Assembly: GCF_900116405.1 (NCBI RefSeq)
Contig: NZ_FPAQ01000007.1
Location: 41,982-105,981 of the forward strand
Origin: Halomonas saccharevitans
GTDB lineage: Bacteria; Pseudomonadota; Gammaproteobacteria; Pseudomonadales; Halomonadaceae
Length of the DNA: 64,000 bases
Reading direction: 5' to 3'
Shown: piece by piece, positions 43,138-50,845 of the stretch
How positions within the stretch are numbered: position 1 is the stretch's first letter
How the letters are laid out: every line of letters begins with the position of its first letter
Notes under the pieces: generated by a model
What the model was told of the DNA's origin: nothing
Databases searched by the model: none
The model's input: only the letters and a program-made list of their open reading frames with translations
Position numbers and translations under genes: made by a program

Positions 43138-44456
43138 TGAGGCCGCGCAACCCCGACGAGAGACTGCACCTCAACCTGTTCGTGATGGGCGCCGGCCACC
43201 ATCGCGCGGCGTGGCGTCACCCGGACTCCAGCGCCGAGCGGCTCGGCGACATCGCCTACTACGAGGCCCTGGCCCGCACCGCCGAGCGCGGCAAGCTCGA
43301 CGCGGTGTTCTTCGCCGACGGCATGAGCGCCGGCAGCGTGGAGGACGGCTTCAACTGGCACCTCGAGCCGCTGACCGCGCTCTCCGCCATGAGCCGCGCC
43401 ACCCGGCATATCGGGTTGATCAGCACGCTCTCGAGCACCTTCTATACCCCCTTCCACGCGGCCCGGCTGGTGGGTTCGCTGGATCACATCTCCGGCGGGC
43501 GCGTGGGTTGGAACGTGGTGACCTCGATGTTCGACAGCGAGGCGCGCAATCACGGCTACCAAGCCATGCCGGCCCATGCCGAGCGCTATGCGCGCGCCGA
43601 GGAGTTCGTGCAGACGGTGCTGGCGCTGTGGGACAGCTGGTCCGACGACGCCATCGAGCGCGACCGCCAGGGCCGCTACGCCGATCCGGACAAGGTGCGC
43701 CGGATCGACCACCACGGCGAGCACTTCCTGGTCGACGGGCCCCTGAACCTGCCGCGCCCGCCCCAGGGCCATCCGGTGCTGGTGCAGGCGGGCGCCTCGT
43801 CCCAGGGACGCGACCTGGCGGCGCGCTACGCCGAGGCGATCTACGCGGTCGCCTACGACCTGGAAACCGCTCAGGGCTACTACCGGGACATCAAGGATCG
43901 GGTGGCGGCGGCCGGGCGCAGCGCGCCGGTGCCGATCCTGCCGGGGCTCGTCACCTATGTGGGCTCCACCATGGAGGAGGCCCGGGCCAAGCAGCGGGCG
44001 CTGGATGAGTGCCTGCCGGTGGCGGCCTCGCTGCGCCAGCTGGGGCTCTTCATCGAGCAGGACTGCAGCGACTGGGCGCTCGATGCGCCGGTGCCGTCGC
44101 TGCCGCCGCTGGCCGAGTTCCGCGGCCCCCAGGGGCGCTACGCCACCATCCTGCGTATCATCGAGACCGAGCGGCCGACCCTGCGCCAGCTGCTCGGGCG
44201 CCTCGCCGCCGGCGGCGGCCACTGCACCATGATCGGCACCCCGGAGAGCATCGCCGACGAGATGGAACGCTGGTTCCGCGGCCGCGGCGCGGACGGCTTC
44301 AACCTGATGCCGCCGTCGCTGCCCGGCGGGATCGATGACTTCGTCGACCAGGTAGTGCCGGAACTGCAGCGCCGCGGGCTGTTCCGCGAGGAGTACACCA
44401 CCACCACGCTGCGCGGCCACTTCGGCCTCGAACGCCCGGCGGGGCGACACTCCTAG
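43134..44456 (+). CDS. Flavin-dependent monooxygenase (luciferase-like, NtaA/DszA type) under TPP control
   Basis: A 440-residue class C flavoprotein monooxygenase of the nitrilotriacetate/dibenzothiophene-sulfone type. Family blocks are FVMGAGHHRAAWRHP, AERGKLDAVFFADG, HISGGRVGWNVVTS, HPVLVQAGASSQGRDLAARY and GTPESIADEMERW. Such enzymes use reduced FMN from a separate reductase, and none is encoded nearby. The start overlaps the SDR stop (ATGA), giving one TPP-regulated operon. A role in salvage or breakdown of a thiamine-related compound is inferred from regulation only. Confidence 0.88.
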   Translation: MMRPRNPDERLHLNLFVMGAGHHRAAWRHPDSSAERLGDIAYYEALARTAERGKLDAVFFADGMSAGSVEDGFNWHLEPLTALSAMSRATRHIGLISTLSSTFYTPFHAARLVGSLDHISGGRVGWNVVTSMFDSEARNHGYQAMPAHAERYARAEEFVQTVLALWDSWSDDAIERDRQGRYADPDKVRRIDHHGEHFLVDGPLNLPRPPQGHPVLVQAGASSQGRDLAARYAEAIYAVAYDLETAQGYYRDIKDRVAAAGRSAPVPILPGLVTYVGSTMEEARAKQRALDECLPVAASLRQLGLFIEQDCSDWALDAPVPSLPPLAEFRGPQGRYATILRIIETERPTLRQLLGRLAAGGGHCTMIGTPESIADEMERWFRGRGADGFNLMPPSLPGGIDDFVDQVVPELQRRGLFREEYTTTTLRGHFGLERPAGRHS

Positions 44457-44484
44457 CGCTATCAGTAGCGAGCCCCAGAACGCG

Positions 44485-44508
44485 AAACGCCCCTTTCGAG
44501 GGGCGTTT
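44485..44508. terminator. Bidirectional terminator between the two TPP-controlled units
   Basis: Stem AAACGCCCCT / AGGGGCGTTT with a TTCG loop. A's and T's flank both sides, suiting termination of both convergent transcripts. Confidence 0.9.
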
Positions 44509-44520
44509 GCGTGTTACCCG

Positions 44521-45963
44521 TTACCCCTCGAAGCGTCGCGCGCCGGCGCTCAGTACCGCAAAGTCGAAGCGCTGCTTCGCCGGCAGCAGCGCCAGCAGTG
44601 CCAGCCCCGTCACGACTGGCATGAAGGTGGCGAGCAGGAAGGACTCCATCAGGGTGGTCAGGGCGTCGCCCGGCGCCGGGAAGAGGGTGAGGCCGGCGAC
44701 CAGGCCGCTGAGGGTGGCCAGCACCGCGGCGCGCCCGTCGAAGCGGCGGTTGAACAGCCCGAAGAACACCGGGAAGGCCGCCGCGCAGCACAGCAGGTCG
44801 GCCAGCAGGAAGAGATACAGCACGCTGTAGCCCTGGGCGGCCACGAAGGTCACCGGCAGTGCCAGCAGCAGGATCAGCCAGCGCGACAGGCGCATCAGCC
44901 GCGGGCCGCTGGCGCCGGGCAGCAGGCGCCCGCCGTCCACGGCGATCATGCTCGAGGCGGCGCTGATAGTGGTGTCGGCGCTGCTCATCACCAGCGCCAG
45001 GCCCAGGAAGATCAGCCCCACCGCGAACCAGCCCGGGATGTCGGCGAGCAGCACGCTGAACAGCGCCACCGAACCGTCGCCGGGCAGCCCCAGCCCCACG
45101 AATGCCAGGCCGAACAGGCCCATCACGAAGATCATCGGCGCGCTCAGAAGGCCGCCGAGCAAAAAGCCCAGGCCCACGGCGCGGTTGCTCTGGGCGGCAT
45201 AGACGCGCTGCCAGTTGCCCTGATAGAAGAGCCCGGTCAGCATCACGGCCAGAAAGAAGGTGAGGCCGGCCTTGAGGCCGCCCAGGTCGGTGACGTCCAG
45301 CAGCTGCGGCGCCGTCGCCTCGAGCCCGGCGAGGGTGGGTTCGAGGCCGCCGGCGGCCTGCCAGCCGACGATCAGCAGAACGGCGAGCAGCGGCAGGATC
45401 ACGATCATCTGCACCTTGTCGGTGAAGATCGAGGCGCGCAGGCCACCGTAGAGGGTGTAGAGCAGGGTGGCGGCCATCACCACCGAGCTGGTTACCCACA
45501 GCGGGACCGGCGCCAGCAGCCCGACCATCTTGGCGATGGCGGTGATCCCCGCGGCCAGCGAGATAAAGAGATAAAACAGCATGATGACCAGGGTGAAGGC
45601 GTACATGGGGCGCCCGTAGCGGCTCATCACGAATTCGGTGAGCGAGTGCCCGCCCGGCGAGAGCTCGCGCAGGCGCCGCCCCAGCGGAATCATCACCAGC
45701 CGGGGCGCCAGCGAACCGAGCGCATAGCCGGCGATGGCGCCCAGGCCCCCCCAGGTGGCCGCCTGGGCGGGGCCGAACAGGATCCAGGTGCCCAGCGTCG
45801 AGGCCATCAGGGTCAGCACCGTGGCGGTGGCGCTCTGGCTGTTGCGGGCGATGATGAAGTCTTCGAGGCTCTCGTGGTGGCGGCGGGCATAGAGCAGGCC
45901 CGGCACGGCAAAGAGCGCCGCGAAGGCGATGAGCCACCAGAAGGCGTGGGCGGTCGACAGCAT
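44521..45963 (-). CDS. Sodium/solute symporter (SSS family), TPP-regulated; candidate thiamine-precursor transporter
   Basis: A 480-residue integral membrane protein with about 13 hydrophobic segments. SSS-family features include FIIARNSQSATATVLTLMAS, TEFVMSRYGRPMYAF, LYTLYGGLRASIFTDKVQ and VMSSADTTISAASSM. A TPP riboswitch precedes it, so the cargo is probably thiamine or a moiety such as HMP or the thiazole. The predicted transporter ThiV of thiamine regulons belongs to this family. The substrate is inferred from regulation, not from binding residues. Confidence 0.88.
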   Translation of the reverse strand: MLSTAHAFWWLIAFAALFAVPGLLYARRHHESLEDFIIARNSQSATATVLTLMASTLGTWILFGPAQAATWGGLGAIAGYALGSLAPRLVMIPLGRRLRELSPGGHSLTEFVMSRYGRPMYAFTLVIMLFYLFISLAAGITAIAKMVGLLAPVPLWVTSSVVMAATLLYTLYGGLRASIFTDKVQMIVILPLLAVLLIVGWQAAGGLEPTLAGLEATAPQLLDVTDLGGLKAGLTFFLAVMLTGLFYQGNWQRVYAAQSNRAVGLGFLLGGLLSAPMIFVMGLFGLAFVGLGLPGDGSVALFSVLLADIPGWFAVGLIFLGLALVMSSADTTISAASSMIAVDGGRLLPGASGPRLMRLSRWLILLLALPVTFVAAQGYSVLYLFLLADLLCCAAAFPVFFGLFNRRFDGRAAVLATLSGLVAGLTLFPAPGDALTTLMESFLLATFMPVVTGLALLALLPAKQRFDFAVLSAGARRFEG

Positions 45964-46058
45964 GACGTTCTCCCTAGCATGGAATGGCCCGGCGTGATGC
46001 CGAGCGTCGCTACGAGAGGACGCAGTTGCGTTGGGTGAGAAGCGTGGCCGAACGGCAC

Positions 46059-46161
46059 TTCCTTCCCTTCGCCGGCATGATCCGGATCAGGTTCGAAGGG
46101 TTACCGGGCGTGCCGCGAGGCACGCTGCCGGAATCTCAGTCCGCGAGGACTCCCCCAGGAA
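46059..46161 (-). promoter_or_regulatory. TPP (THI-box) riboswitch upstream of the SSS transporter
   Basis: Read on the minus strand: GGGGGAGT, an extra hairpin AGTCC-TCGC-GGACT, CTGAGA, a long variable stem (GCGTGCC / GGCACGC), ACCCTTCGAACCTGATC, and CCGGCGAAGGGAAGG. P1 forms between TTCCT (46157-46161) and AGGAA (46059-46063). About 95 bases separate it from the transporter ATG, room for an expression platform. Confidence 0.95.
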
Positions 46162-46620
46162 TGCGCTCCAGCCTAGGGCCCCGGCGTCACGGGGTCAACA
46201 CGCGGTGCGCGGGAGCGATGAGCCTGCGAACCGTCATGCCAGTGGCGTAAGATGGTAGGCCGCGACGGGCGCGCAGGCATCGGTCGCTGCCTGATGTCCG
46301 GCTCGAGCGGCGGAAGGCAGGTTGGATCTGGCGAGGGGCGCCGAGGACAGGTCGAAGAGAGGGGGCCTACGCCAGGGATGGCGTCGGTAGCGCCCAGGGA
46401 GGGGGTCACAGCGCCCCCTCGTTGGTCCGACACTTCGGGACCTGTCGACGGATCAGCCCCGAGCGATAGCGCCAACTGCAATAGCCCTGCGGCGGAGGGG
46501 CGGCGGCTTGAATTGCGCCGTGGCGCCCCCATCTCAGCGCCCCGTGTGCCGGGACGCGAGCGGGTTTTTTCCGGCGCGTGTCGCCGCGGCACCCCATTCA
46601 TCTTCTGTACGGGATCTTTC
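46162..46620. other. 459-nt region between the transporter riboswitch and yadG
   Basis: It holds copy C of the dispersed structured element and presumably the promoters of two divergent units. An open frame runs in phase into yadG, but its first 123 codons have no family similarity, so I regard it as non-coding. Confidence 0.6.
46331..46488 (+). repeat. Dispersed structured intergenic element, copy C
   Basis: Small hairpin ACGCCA-GGGA-TGGCGT (46369-46384), then core GGTAGCGCCCAGGGAGG and TCACAGCGCC. Outer stems are GAGGGGGC (46359-46366) / GCCCCCTC (46413-46420) and GACAGGTC-GAAG (46346-46357) / CTTC-gg-GACCTGTC (46433-46446). Then GGGGC / GCCCC and a tail GATCAGCCCCGAGCGAT ... AATAGCCCT shared with copy D. 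It is oriented towards yadG. Confidence 0.85.
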
Positions 46621-47562
46621 ATGGCCGAACCGGCTCTGTCCATCCGTGGCCTGACCAAGGTCTACGGCAATGGCTTCGAGGCCCTCAAGGGCATCGACCT
46701 CGACGTCGCCCAGGGCGACTTCTACGCCCTGCTGGGCCCCAACGGCGCCGGCAAGTCGACCACCCTGGGCGTGGTCTGCTCGCTGGTGCAGAAGACCGCG
46801 GGGAAGATCACGATCTTCGGCATCGACGTCGACACCGACTTCGCCCGGGCCAAGTACCACCTCGGCGTGGTGCCCCAGGAGTTCAACTTCAGCCAGTTCG
46901 AGAAGGTCATCGACATCGTGCTGGCCCAGGCGGGCTACTACGGCATGTCGCGGCGCGAGGCGCTGCCCCGCGCCGAACAGCTGCTGCGCGACCTGAGCCT
47001 GTGGGACAAGCGCAACGGCCCCGCGCGGATGCTCTCCGGCGGCATGAAGCGCCGGCTGATGATCGCCCGGGCGCTGATGCATCGCCCCAAGCTCTTGATC
47101 CTCGATGAGCCCACCGCCGGCGTCGACATCGAGCTGCGCCGCAGCATGTGGGAGTACATGCGCCGCATCAACCGGGAGGAGGGTGTCACCATCATCCTCA
47201 CCACCCACTATCTCGAGGAGGCCGAGAGCCTCTGCCGCCGCGTGGGCATCATCAACCACGGCGAGATCGTGCGCGACACCAGCGTGCGCGAGCTGCTCGC
47301 CGAGCTCGATACCGAGACCTTCCTGCTCGATCTTGCCCATCCGGTGGCGGCGGCCCCCGAGGTCGAGGGCTTCGAGATCAGCCGGGTGGACGACGCCCAG
47401 CTGGCGGTGGTGGTGCATCGCGGCCAGCGGCTCAACGACGTCTTCGCAGCGCTCAGCGAGCAGGGCATGCAGGTGATGTCGATGCGCAACCGCGCCAATC
47501 GCCTGGAGGAGATGTTCGTCTCCATGGTGGAAGACGACCAGCAGAAGGAGGCGCGCCCATGA
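46621..47562 (+). CDS. yadG: ABC transporter ATP-binding protein, YadG-like
   Basis: A 313-residue ABC ATPase. Walker A is LLGPNGAGKSTTLG (about residues 37-50), the Q-loop is VVPQEFNFS, the signature is MLSGGMKRRLMIARAL, Walker B is LLILDEPTAGVD, and the switch is TTHYLEEAE. It forms a DrrA/YadG-type exporter with the next gene, whose ATG overlaps its stop. The start at 46621 (MAEPALSIRGL) is the family start. The exported substrate is unknown. Confidence 0.93.
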   Translation: MAEPALSIRGLTKVYGNGFEALKGIDLDVAQGDFYALLGPNGAGKSTTLGVVCSLVQKTAGKITIFGIDVDTDFARAKYHLGVVPQEFNFSQFEKVIDIVLAQAGYYGMSRREALPRAEQLLRDLSLWDKRNGPARMLSGGMKRRLMIARALMHRPKLLILDEPTAGVDIELRRSMWEYMRRINREEGVTIILTTHYLEEAESLCRRVGIINHGEIVRDTSVRELLAELDTETFLLDLAHPVAAAPEVEGFEISRVDDAQLAVVVHRGQRLNDVFAALSEQGMQVMSMRNRANRLEEMFVSMVEDDQQKEARP

Positions 47563-48332
47563 ATCCCCAGCAGATCGCCATCGCCCTCTGGACCCTGGTG
47601 CACAAGGAGATCAAGCGCTTCACGCGAATCTGGCCGCAGACCCTGCTCCCGCCGTCGATCACCATGACGATGTACTTCATCATCTTCGGCAACCTGATCG
47701 GCTCGCGGATCGGCGAGATGGACGGCTACAGCTACATGGACTTCATCGTCCCCGGGCTGATCATGATGGCGGTGATCACCAACAGCTACTCCAACGTGGC
47801 GTCATCCTTCTTCTCCAACAAGTTCCAGCGCTCCATCGAGGAGATGATGGTCTCGCCGATGCCCAACTGGGTGATCCTCTCCGGGTTCGTGCTCGGCGGC
47901 ATGGCCCGGGGCCTGGGCGTGGGGCTGATCGTCACCGGGGTGTCGCTGTTCTTCACCCGCATCGAGGTGGCCCACCCGCTGCTCACGGTCTTCGTGGTGG
48001 TGCTGACCGCGGCGCTGTTCGCCATCGGCGGCTTCATCAACGCCCTGCTGGGCAAGAAGTTCGACGACATCTCCATCGTGCCGACCTTCGTGCTGACGCC
48101 GCTGACCTACCTGGGCGGCGTCTTCTACTCGATTTCGCTGCTGCCGGACTTCTGGCAGGGCGTCTCGATGCTCAATCCCATCCTCTACATGGTCAACGTC
48201 TTCCGCTACGGCTTCCTCGGGGTCTCCGACATCCCGGTGGGCTGGGCGCTGGCGGCCGTGCTGGCCTTCATCAGCGTGCTCTACGGCGTCGCGCTGTGGA
48301 TGCTGAAGCATGGCAAGGGCATCAGGAGCTGA
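47559..48332 (+). CDS. yadH: ABC-2 type transporter permease, YadH-like
   Basis: A 257-residue ABC-2 permease with six predicted membrane segments. FGNLIGSRIGEMDGYSYMDFIVPGL and the later LTYLGGVFYSI-LLPDFWQ, MLNPILYMVNVFRYGFLG are typical of this family. It partners YadG (four-base ATGA overlap). queF follows after five bases, so the three genes may be co-transcribed. Confidence 0.93.
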   Translation: MNPQQIAIALWTLVHKEIKRFTRIWPQTLLPPSITMTMYFIIFGNLIGSRIGEMDGYSYMDFIVPGLIMMAVITNSYSNVASSFFSNKFQRSIEEMMVSPMPNWVILSGFVLGGMARGLGVGLIVTGVSLFFTRIEVAHPLLTVFVVVLTAALFAIGGFINALLGKKFDDISIVPTFVLTPLTYLGGVFYSISLLPDFWQGVSMLNPILYMVNVFRYGFLGVSDIPVGWALAAVLAFISVLYGVALWMLKHGKGIRS

Positions 48333-48337
48333 CAGAC

Positions 48338-49174
48338 ATGACCCAACATCGACCCGACACCCTCACCCACGCCCCGCTGGGGCGTGAGTCCGCCTATCCC
48401 GAGCACTACGATGCCGGGCTGCTCTATCCCATTCCCCGGGCCGCCAACCGCGCGCCGCTGGGCATCGAGGAGGGCGCCTTGCCCTTCGTCGGCGAGGACG
48501 AGTGGCATGCCTTCGAGGTCTCCTGGCTCAACGCCCGGGGCAAGCCGCTGGTCGCCGTGGCGCGCTTTCGCCTGCCGGCCGAGTCGCCCTACCTGATCGA
48601 GTCCAAGTCCTGGAAGCTCTACCTCAACGGCTTCAACCAGACCCGTTTCGAGAGCCGCCAGGCGGTGATCGATACCCTGCTGCGCGACCTGGCTCAGGCG
48701 GCCGGTGCGCCGGTCGCGGTTGAGCTGCTCGACCTGGACGACGCGGCGCTGGCGGTGAAGCGCCTGCCCGGCGAGTGCCTGGACGACCTGGACATCGAGG
48801 TCACCGACTACACCCCGAGCGCCGCGCACCTCACGGCGGGGGAGGAGATCGTCGAGGAGACGCTCACCTCGCACCTGCTCAAGTCCAACTGCCCGGTCAC
48901 CGGCCAGCCCGACTGGGGCAGCGTGCTGATCCGCTACCGGGGCCCCAGGCTCGACCGCGAGGGGCTGCTGCGCTATCTGATCGGCTATCGCCAGCACCAG
49001 GACTTCCACGAGCACTGCGTGGAGCACATCTTCACCGACCTGATGGCCCGCGCCCACCCGGAGCGGCTGCTGGTGCTGGCGCGCTACGTGCGCCGCGGCG
49101 GGCTCGACATCAGCCCCTGGCGCGCCACCCCCGGCGAGCGGCCCCCCGAGCCGCTGCGGCTCTCTCGGCAATAA
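48338..49174 (+). CDS. queF: NADPH-dependent 7-cyano-7-deazaguanine reductase QueF (long form)
   Basis: A 278-residue two-domain QueF making preQ1 for queuosine. The N-terminal half has ESKSWKLYLNGFNQTRFES (QueF motif) and the C-terminal half has LKSNCPVTGQPDWGS with the catalytic cysteine and the DFHEHCVEHIFTDL block. The start at 48338 follows AGGAG. Position directly after yadGH may only reflect shared transcription. Confidence 0.95.
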   Translation: MTQHRPDTLTHAPLGRESAYPEHYDAGLLYPIPRAANRAPLGIEEGALPFVGEDEWHAFEVSWLNARGKPLVAVARFRLPAESPYLIESKSWKLYLNGFNQTRFESRQAVIDTLLRDLAQAAGAPVAVELLDLDDAALAVKRLPGECLDDLDIEVTDYTPSAAHLTAGEEIVEETLTSHLLKSNCPVTGQPDWGSVLIRYRGPRLDREGLLRYLIGYRQHQDFHEHCVEHIFTDLMARAHPERLLVLARYVRRGGLDISPWRATPGERPPEPLRLSRQ

Positions 49175-49204
49175 GGACGCGCAGCAGAGAGGCACGAGGC
49201 GGGC

Positions 49205-49384
49205 AGGGCTATCGCAGTTACGAAAGCCGAGGGGCGCTGGGGGCAAGCTGACGAGGAGATCCTACGCCAGGGATGGCGTCGGTAGCGCCCAAGGAAGGGT
49301 TCACAGCGCCTCCGGAAGGCCGGCCCCGCTCGCAGGCTTGCCCCCAGATCAGCCCCGAGCGATGTATCTATCTGCGATAGCCCT
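49205..49384 (+). repeat. Dispersed structured intergenic element, copy D (full length)
   Basis: Bounded by a perfect 13-bp terminal inverted repeat, AGGGCTATCGCAG (49205-49217) / CTGCGATAGCCCT (49372-49384). Inside are GGGGC / GCCCC and CTGGGGGCAAGC (49237-49248) / GCTTGCCCCCAG (49336-49347). Then comes GGAG / CTCC and the small hairpin ACGCCA-GGGA-TGGCGT (49264-49279). The core reads GGTAGCGCCCAAGGAAGGG, TTCACAGCGCC. It fills most of the 300-nt queF-nitroreductase gap, which contains no gene. Confidence 0.88.
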
Positions 49385-49474
49385 AACGAGGAGGGCGCCG
49401 GCACGACAGTCGCCCGGGCAGCTGATAGAGTGACGAGAAAGATTCTCGTCTGAAAAACCCAAGGGAGAGACTCA

Positions 49475-50035
49475 ATGGACGCGCTGACGCTGCTGCACGA
49501 ACGCAGTTCCATGGGCAAGCTGATGGGCCCGCCGCCGAACCCCGAACAGCTCGAGGCGATCTACCGGGCGGCCCTGCGCGCGCCGGACCACAAGGAGCTG
49601 CGCCCCTGGCGCTTCATCGAGTTCTCCGGCGAGGGCCTCTCGCGCCTCGGCGAGCTGTTCGCCGAGGCCGAGTTCCGCGAGGATCCCCACGCCTCTGATG
49701 CCACCCTCAACGCGGCCCGCAAGAAGCCGCTGCGCGCGCCGATGATCATCGCGGTGATCGCCAAGGTCACGCCTGACGAGCCCAAGGTGCCGAAGATCGA
49801 GCAGGTGATCTCAGCCGGCTGCGCCGCCCACGGCATCCTGCTCGCCGCCCACGCCCAGAGGCTCGGCGCCATGTGGCGCAGCGGCAAGTACGCCTTCGAT
49901 CCCACCGTGCGCAAGGGGCTGGGGCTCGCCGAGGACGACGAGGTGGTGGCCTTCCTCTACCTGGGCACCCTGGGCGGGCGCCACAAGCCGCTGCCCGAGC
50001 ACGACATCGACGCCTTCGTCGAGCGCTGGGACTGA
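49475..50035 (+). CDS. Nitroreductase family protein, YdjA-like
   Basis: A 186-residue FMN-dependent oxidoreductase of the small YdjA type. ERSSMGKLMGPPP and RAALRAPDHKELRPWRF hold the usual FMN-binding Arg/Ser and the PDH segment. SAGCAAHGILLAAHAQRLGAMW is the family's central helix. The start follows GGGAGAG. The substrate is unknown. The thioesterase gene follows after four bases and is likely co-transcribed. Confidence 0.88.
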   Translation: MDALTLLHERSSMGKLMGPPPNPEQLEAIYRAALRAPDHKELRPWRFIEFSGEGLSRLGELFAEAEFREDPHASDATLNAARKKPLRAPMIIAVIAKVTPDEPKVPKIEQVISAGCAAHGILLAAHAQRLGAMWRSGKYAFDPTVRKGLGLAEDDEVVAFLYLGTLGGRHKPLPEHDIDAFVERWD

Positions 50036-50039
50036 GCCC

Positions 50040-50543
50040 ATGCGCGAGATCGGCGTTCCCCACCCGCGCCTGCCGCTGCCCGCTGTCGGGGGCGAGGACG
50101 ACATGGCCGCCTTCCTCGCCTGGCTGGGCGAGGCGATCCCCATGGTAGGGGCGCTCGGCATCCGCGAGATGACCCGCGACGACGAGCGCCTTACCTGGCA
50201 GCTCGCGCTCACGCCCAGCCTCAACGACAAGGGCACCGGCTTCGGCGGCGCGCTCGCCGCCCAGACGACCCTGCTCGGCTGGTGCTGGACCACGCTCTGG
50301 CTGCGCCGCCGCGGCCTCGCCCGGGACGTGGTGGTCGCCGAGTCCACCCAGCGCTTCCTGGCGCCCGTGACCGGCGACTACCGGCTGGTCTGCGAGCCCG
50401 AGGCGGACGACGGCCCCGCCAGCCTCGCCGAGCGCCTGGAGCGGCGCGGCAAGGGGCGCATCGCCCTGGTCCAGCGTCTCTGGTGCGGAGACACTCTCTG
50501 CCTGGAAGCGCGGGGCGACTACGCGGTGCTGCCCGAGGCCTGA
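50040..50543 (+). CDS. Hotdog-fold thioesterase-like protein (YiiD C-terminal type)
   Basis: A 167-residue protein. SLNDKGTGFGGALAAQTTLLGWCW and the later VVAESTQRFLAPVTGDYRLVCE match the YiiD C-terminal/thioesterase-like hotdog domain. No N-terminal acetyltransferase domain is present, unlike E. coli YiiD. It lies directly downstream of the nitroreductase. The physiological thioester is unknown. Confidence 0.75.
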   Translation: MREIGVPHPRLPLPAVGGEDDMAAFLAWLGEAIPMVGALGIREMTRDDERLTWQLALTPSLNDKGTGFGGALAAQTTLLGWCWTTLWLRRRGLARDVVVAESTQRFLAPVTGDYRLVCEPEADDGPASLAERLERRGKGRIALVQRLWCGDTLCLEARGDYAVLPEA

Positions 50544-50583
50544 GCCGGGCGGCATGGGGTCGCATGAAAACCGCGAAACTGGC

Positions 50584-50612
50584 TTGCATTCGCGGACTTA
50601 AGTCGTTAGTAT
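50584..50612 (+). promoter_or_regulatory. Promoter of tRNA-Ser
   Basis: TTGCAT (50584-50589), a 17-base spacer and TAGTAT (50607-50612), about 54 bases before the tRNA-Ser gene. Confidence 0.7.
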
Positions 50613-50665
50613 ATGCGCCGTTCTTGAGCAAAAGGCCACGCGCCAGAGCTAAAGGATAACAATGC

Positions 50666-50753
50666 GGAGGGGTGTCCGAGTGGTCGAAGGAGCGCGCCTG
50701 GAAAGCGCGTAAGTCGAAAGGCTTCGAGGGTTCGAATCCCTCCCCCTCCGCCA
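50666..50753 (+). tRNA. tRNA-Ser (GGA); likely attachment site of the adjacent element
   Basis: An 88-nt class II tRNA with acceptor GGAGGGG / CCCCTCC and encoded GCCA. The anticodon loop is CTGGAAA (GGA), with a long variable arm and T arm GGGTTCGAATCCC. An integrase gene lies 93 bases downstream, pointing back at the tRNA. The 3' half of the tRNA is therefore the probable attB/attL core. No second copy of this 3' end is visible to the right within the window. Confidence 0.95.
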
Positions 50754-50762
50754 CCGAATTTT

Positions 50763-50799
50763 AAAGGGGAATCAACATCTTATGTTGATTTCCCTTTTT
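50763..50799 (+). terminator. Terminator of tRNA-Ser
   Basis: Hairpin built on TCAACAT / ATGTTGA with extending GGGGAA / TTTCCC pairing, followed by TTTTTC, ten bases after the tRNA. Confidence 0.8.
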
Positions 50800-50845
50800 C
50801 GTTTCTGGCCGTTGGGAAGGGTTTTGGGAACAATCCTGGGAATGG

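Noticed and set aside
46252..46620. A 123-codon N-terminal extension of YadG
   Set aside because: The extension lies over the dispersed structured element and has no ABC-transporter similarity. The ATG at 46621 gives the normal protein.
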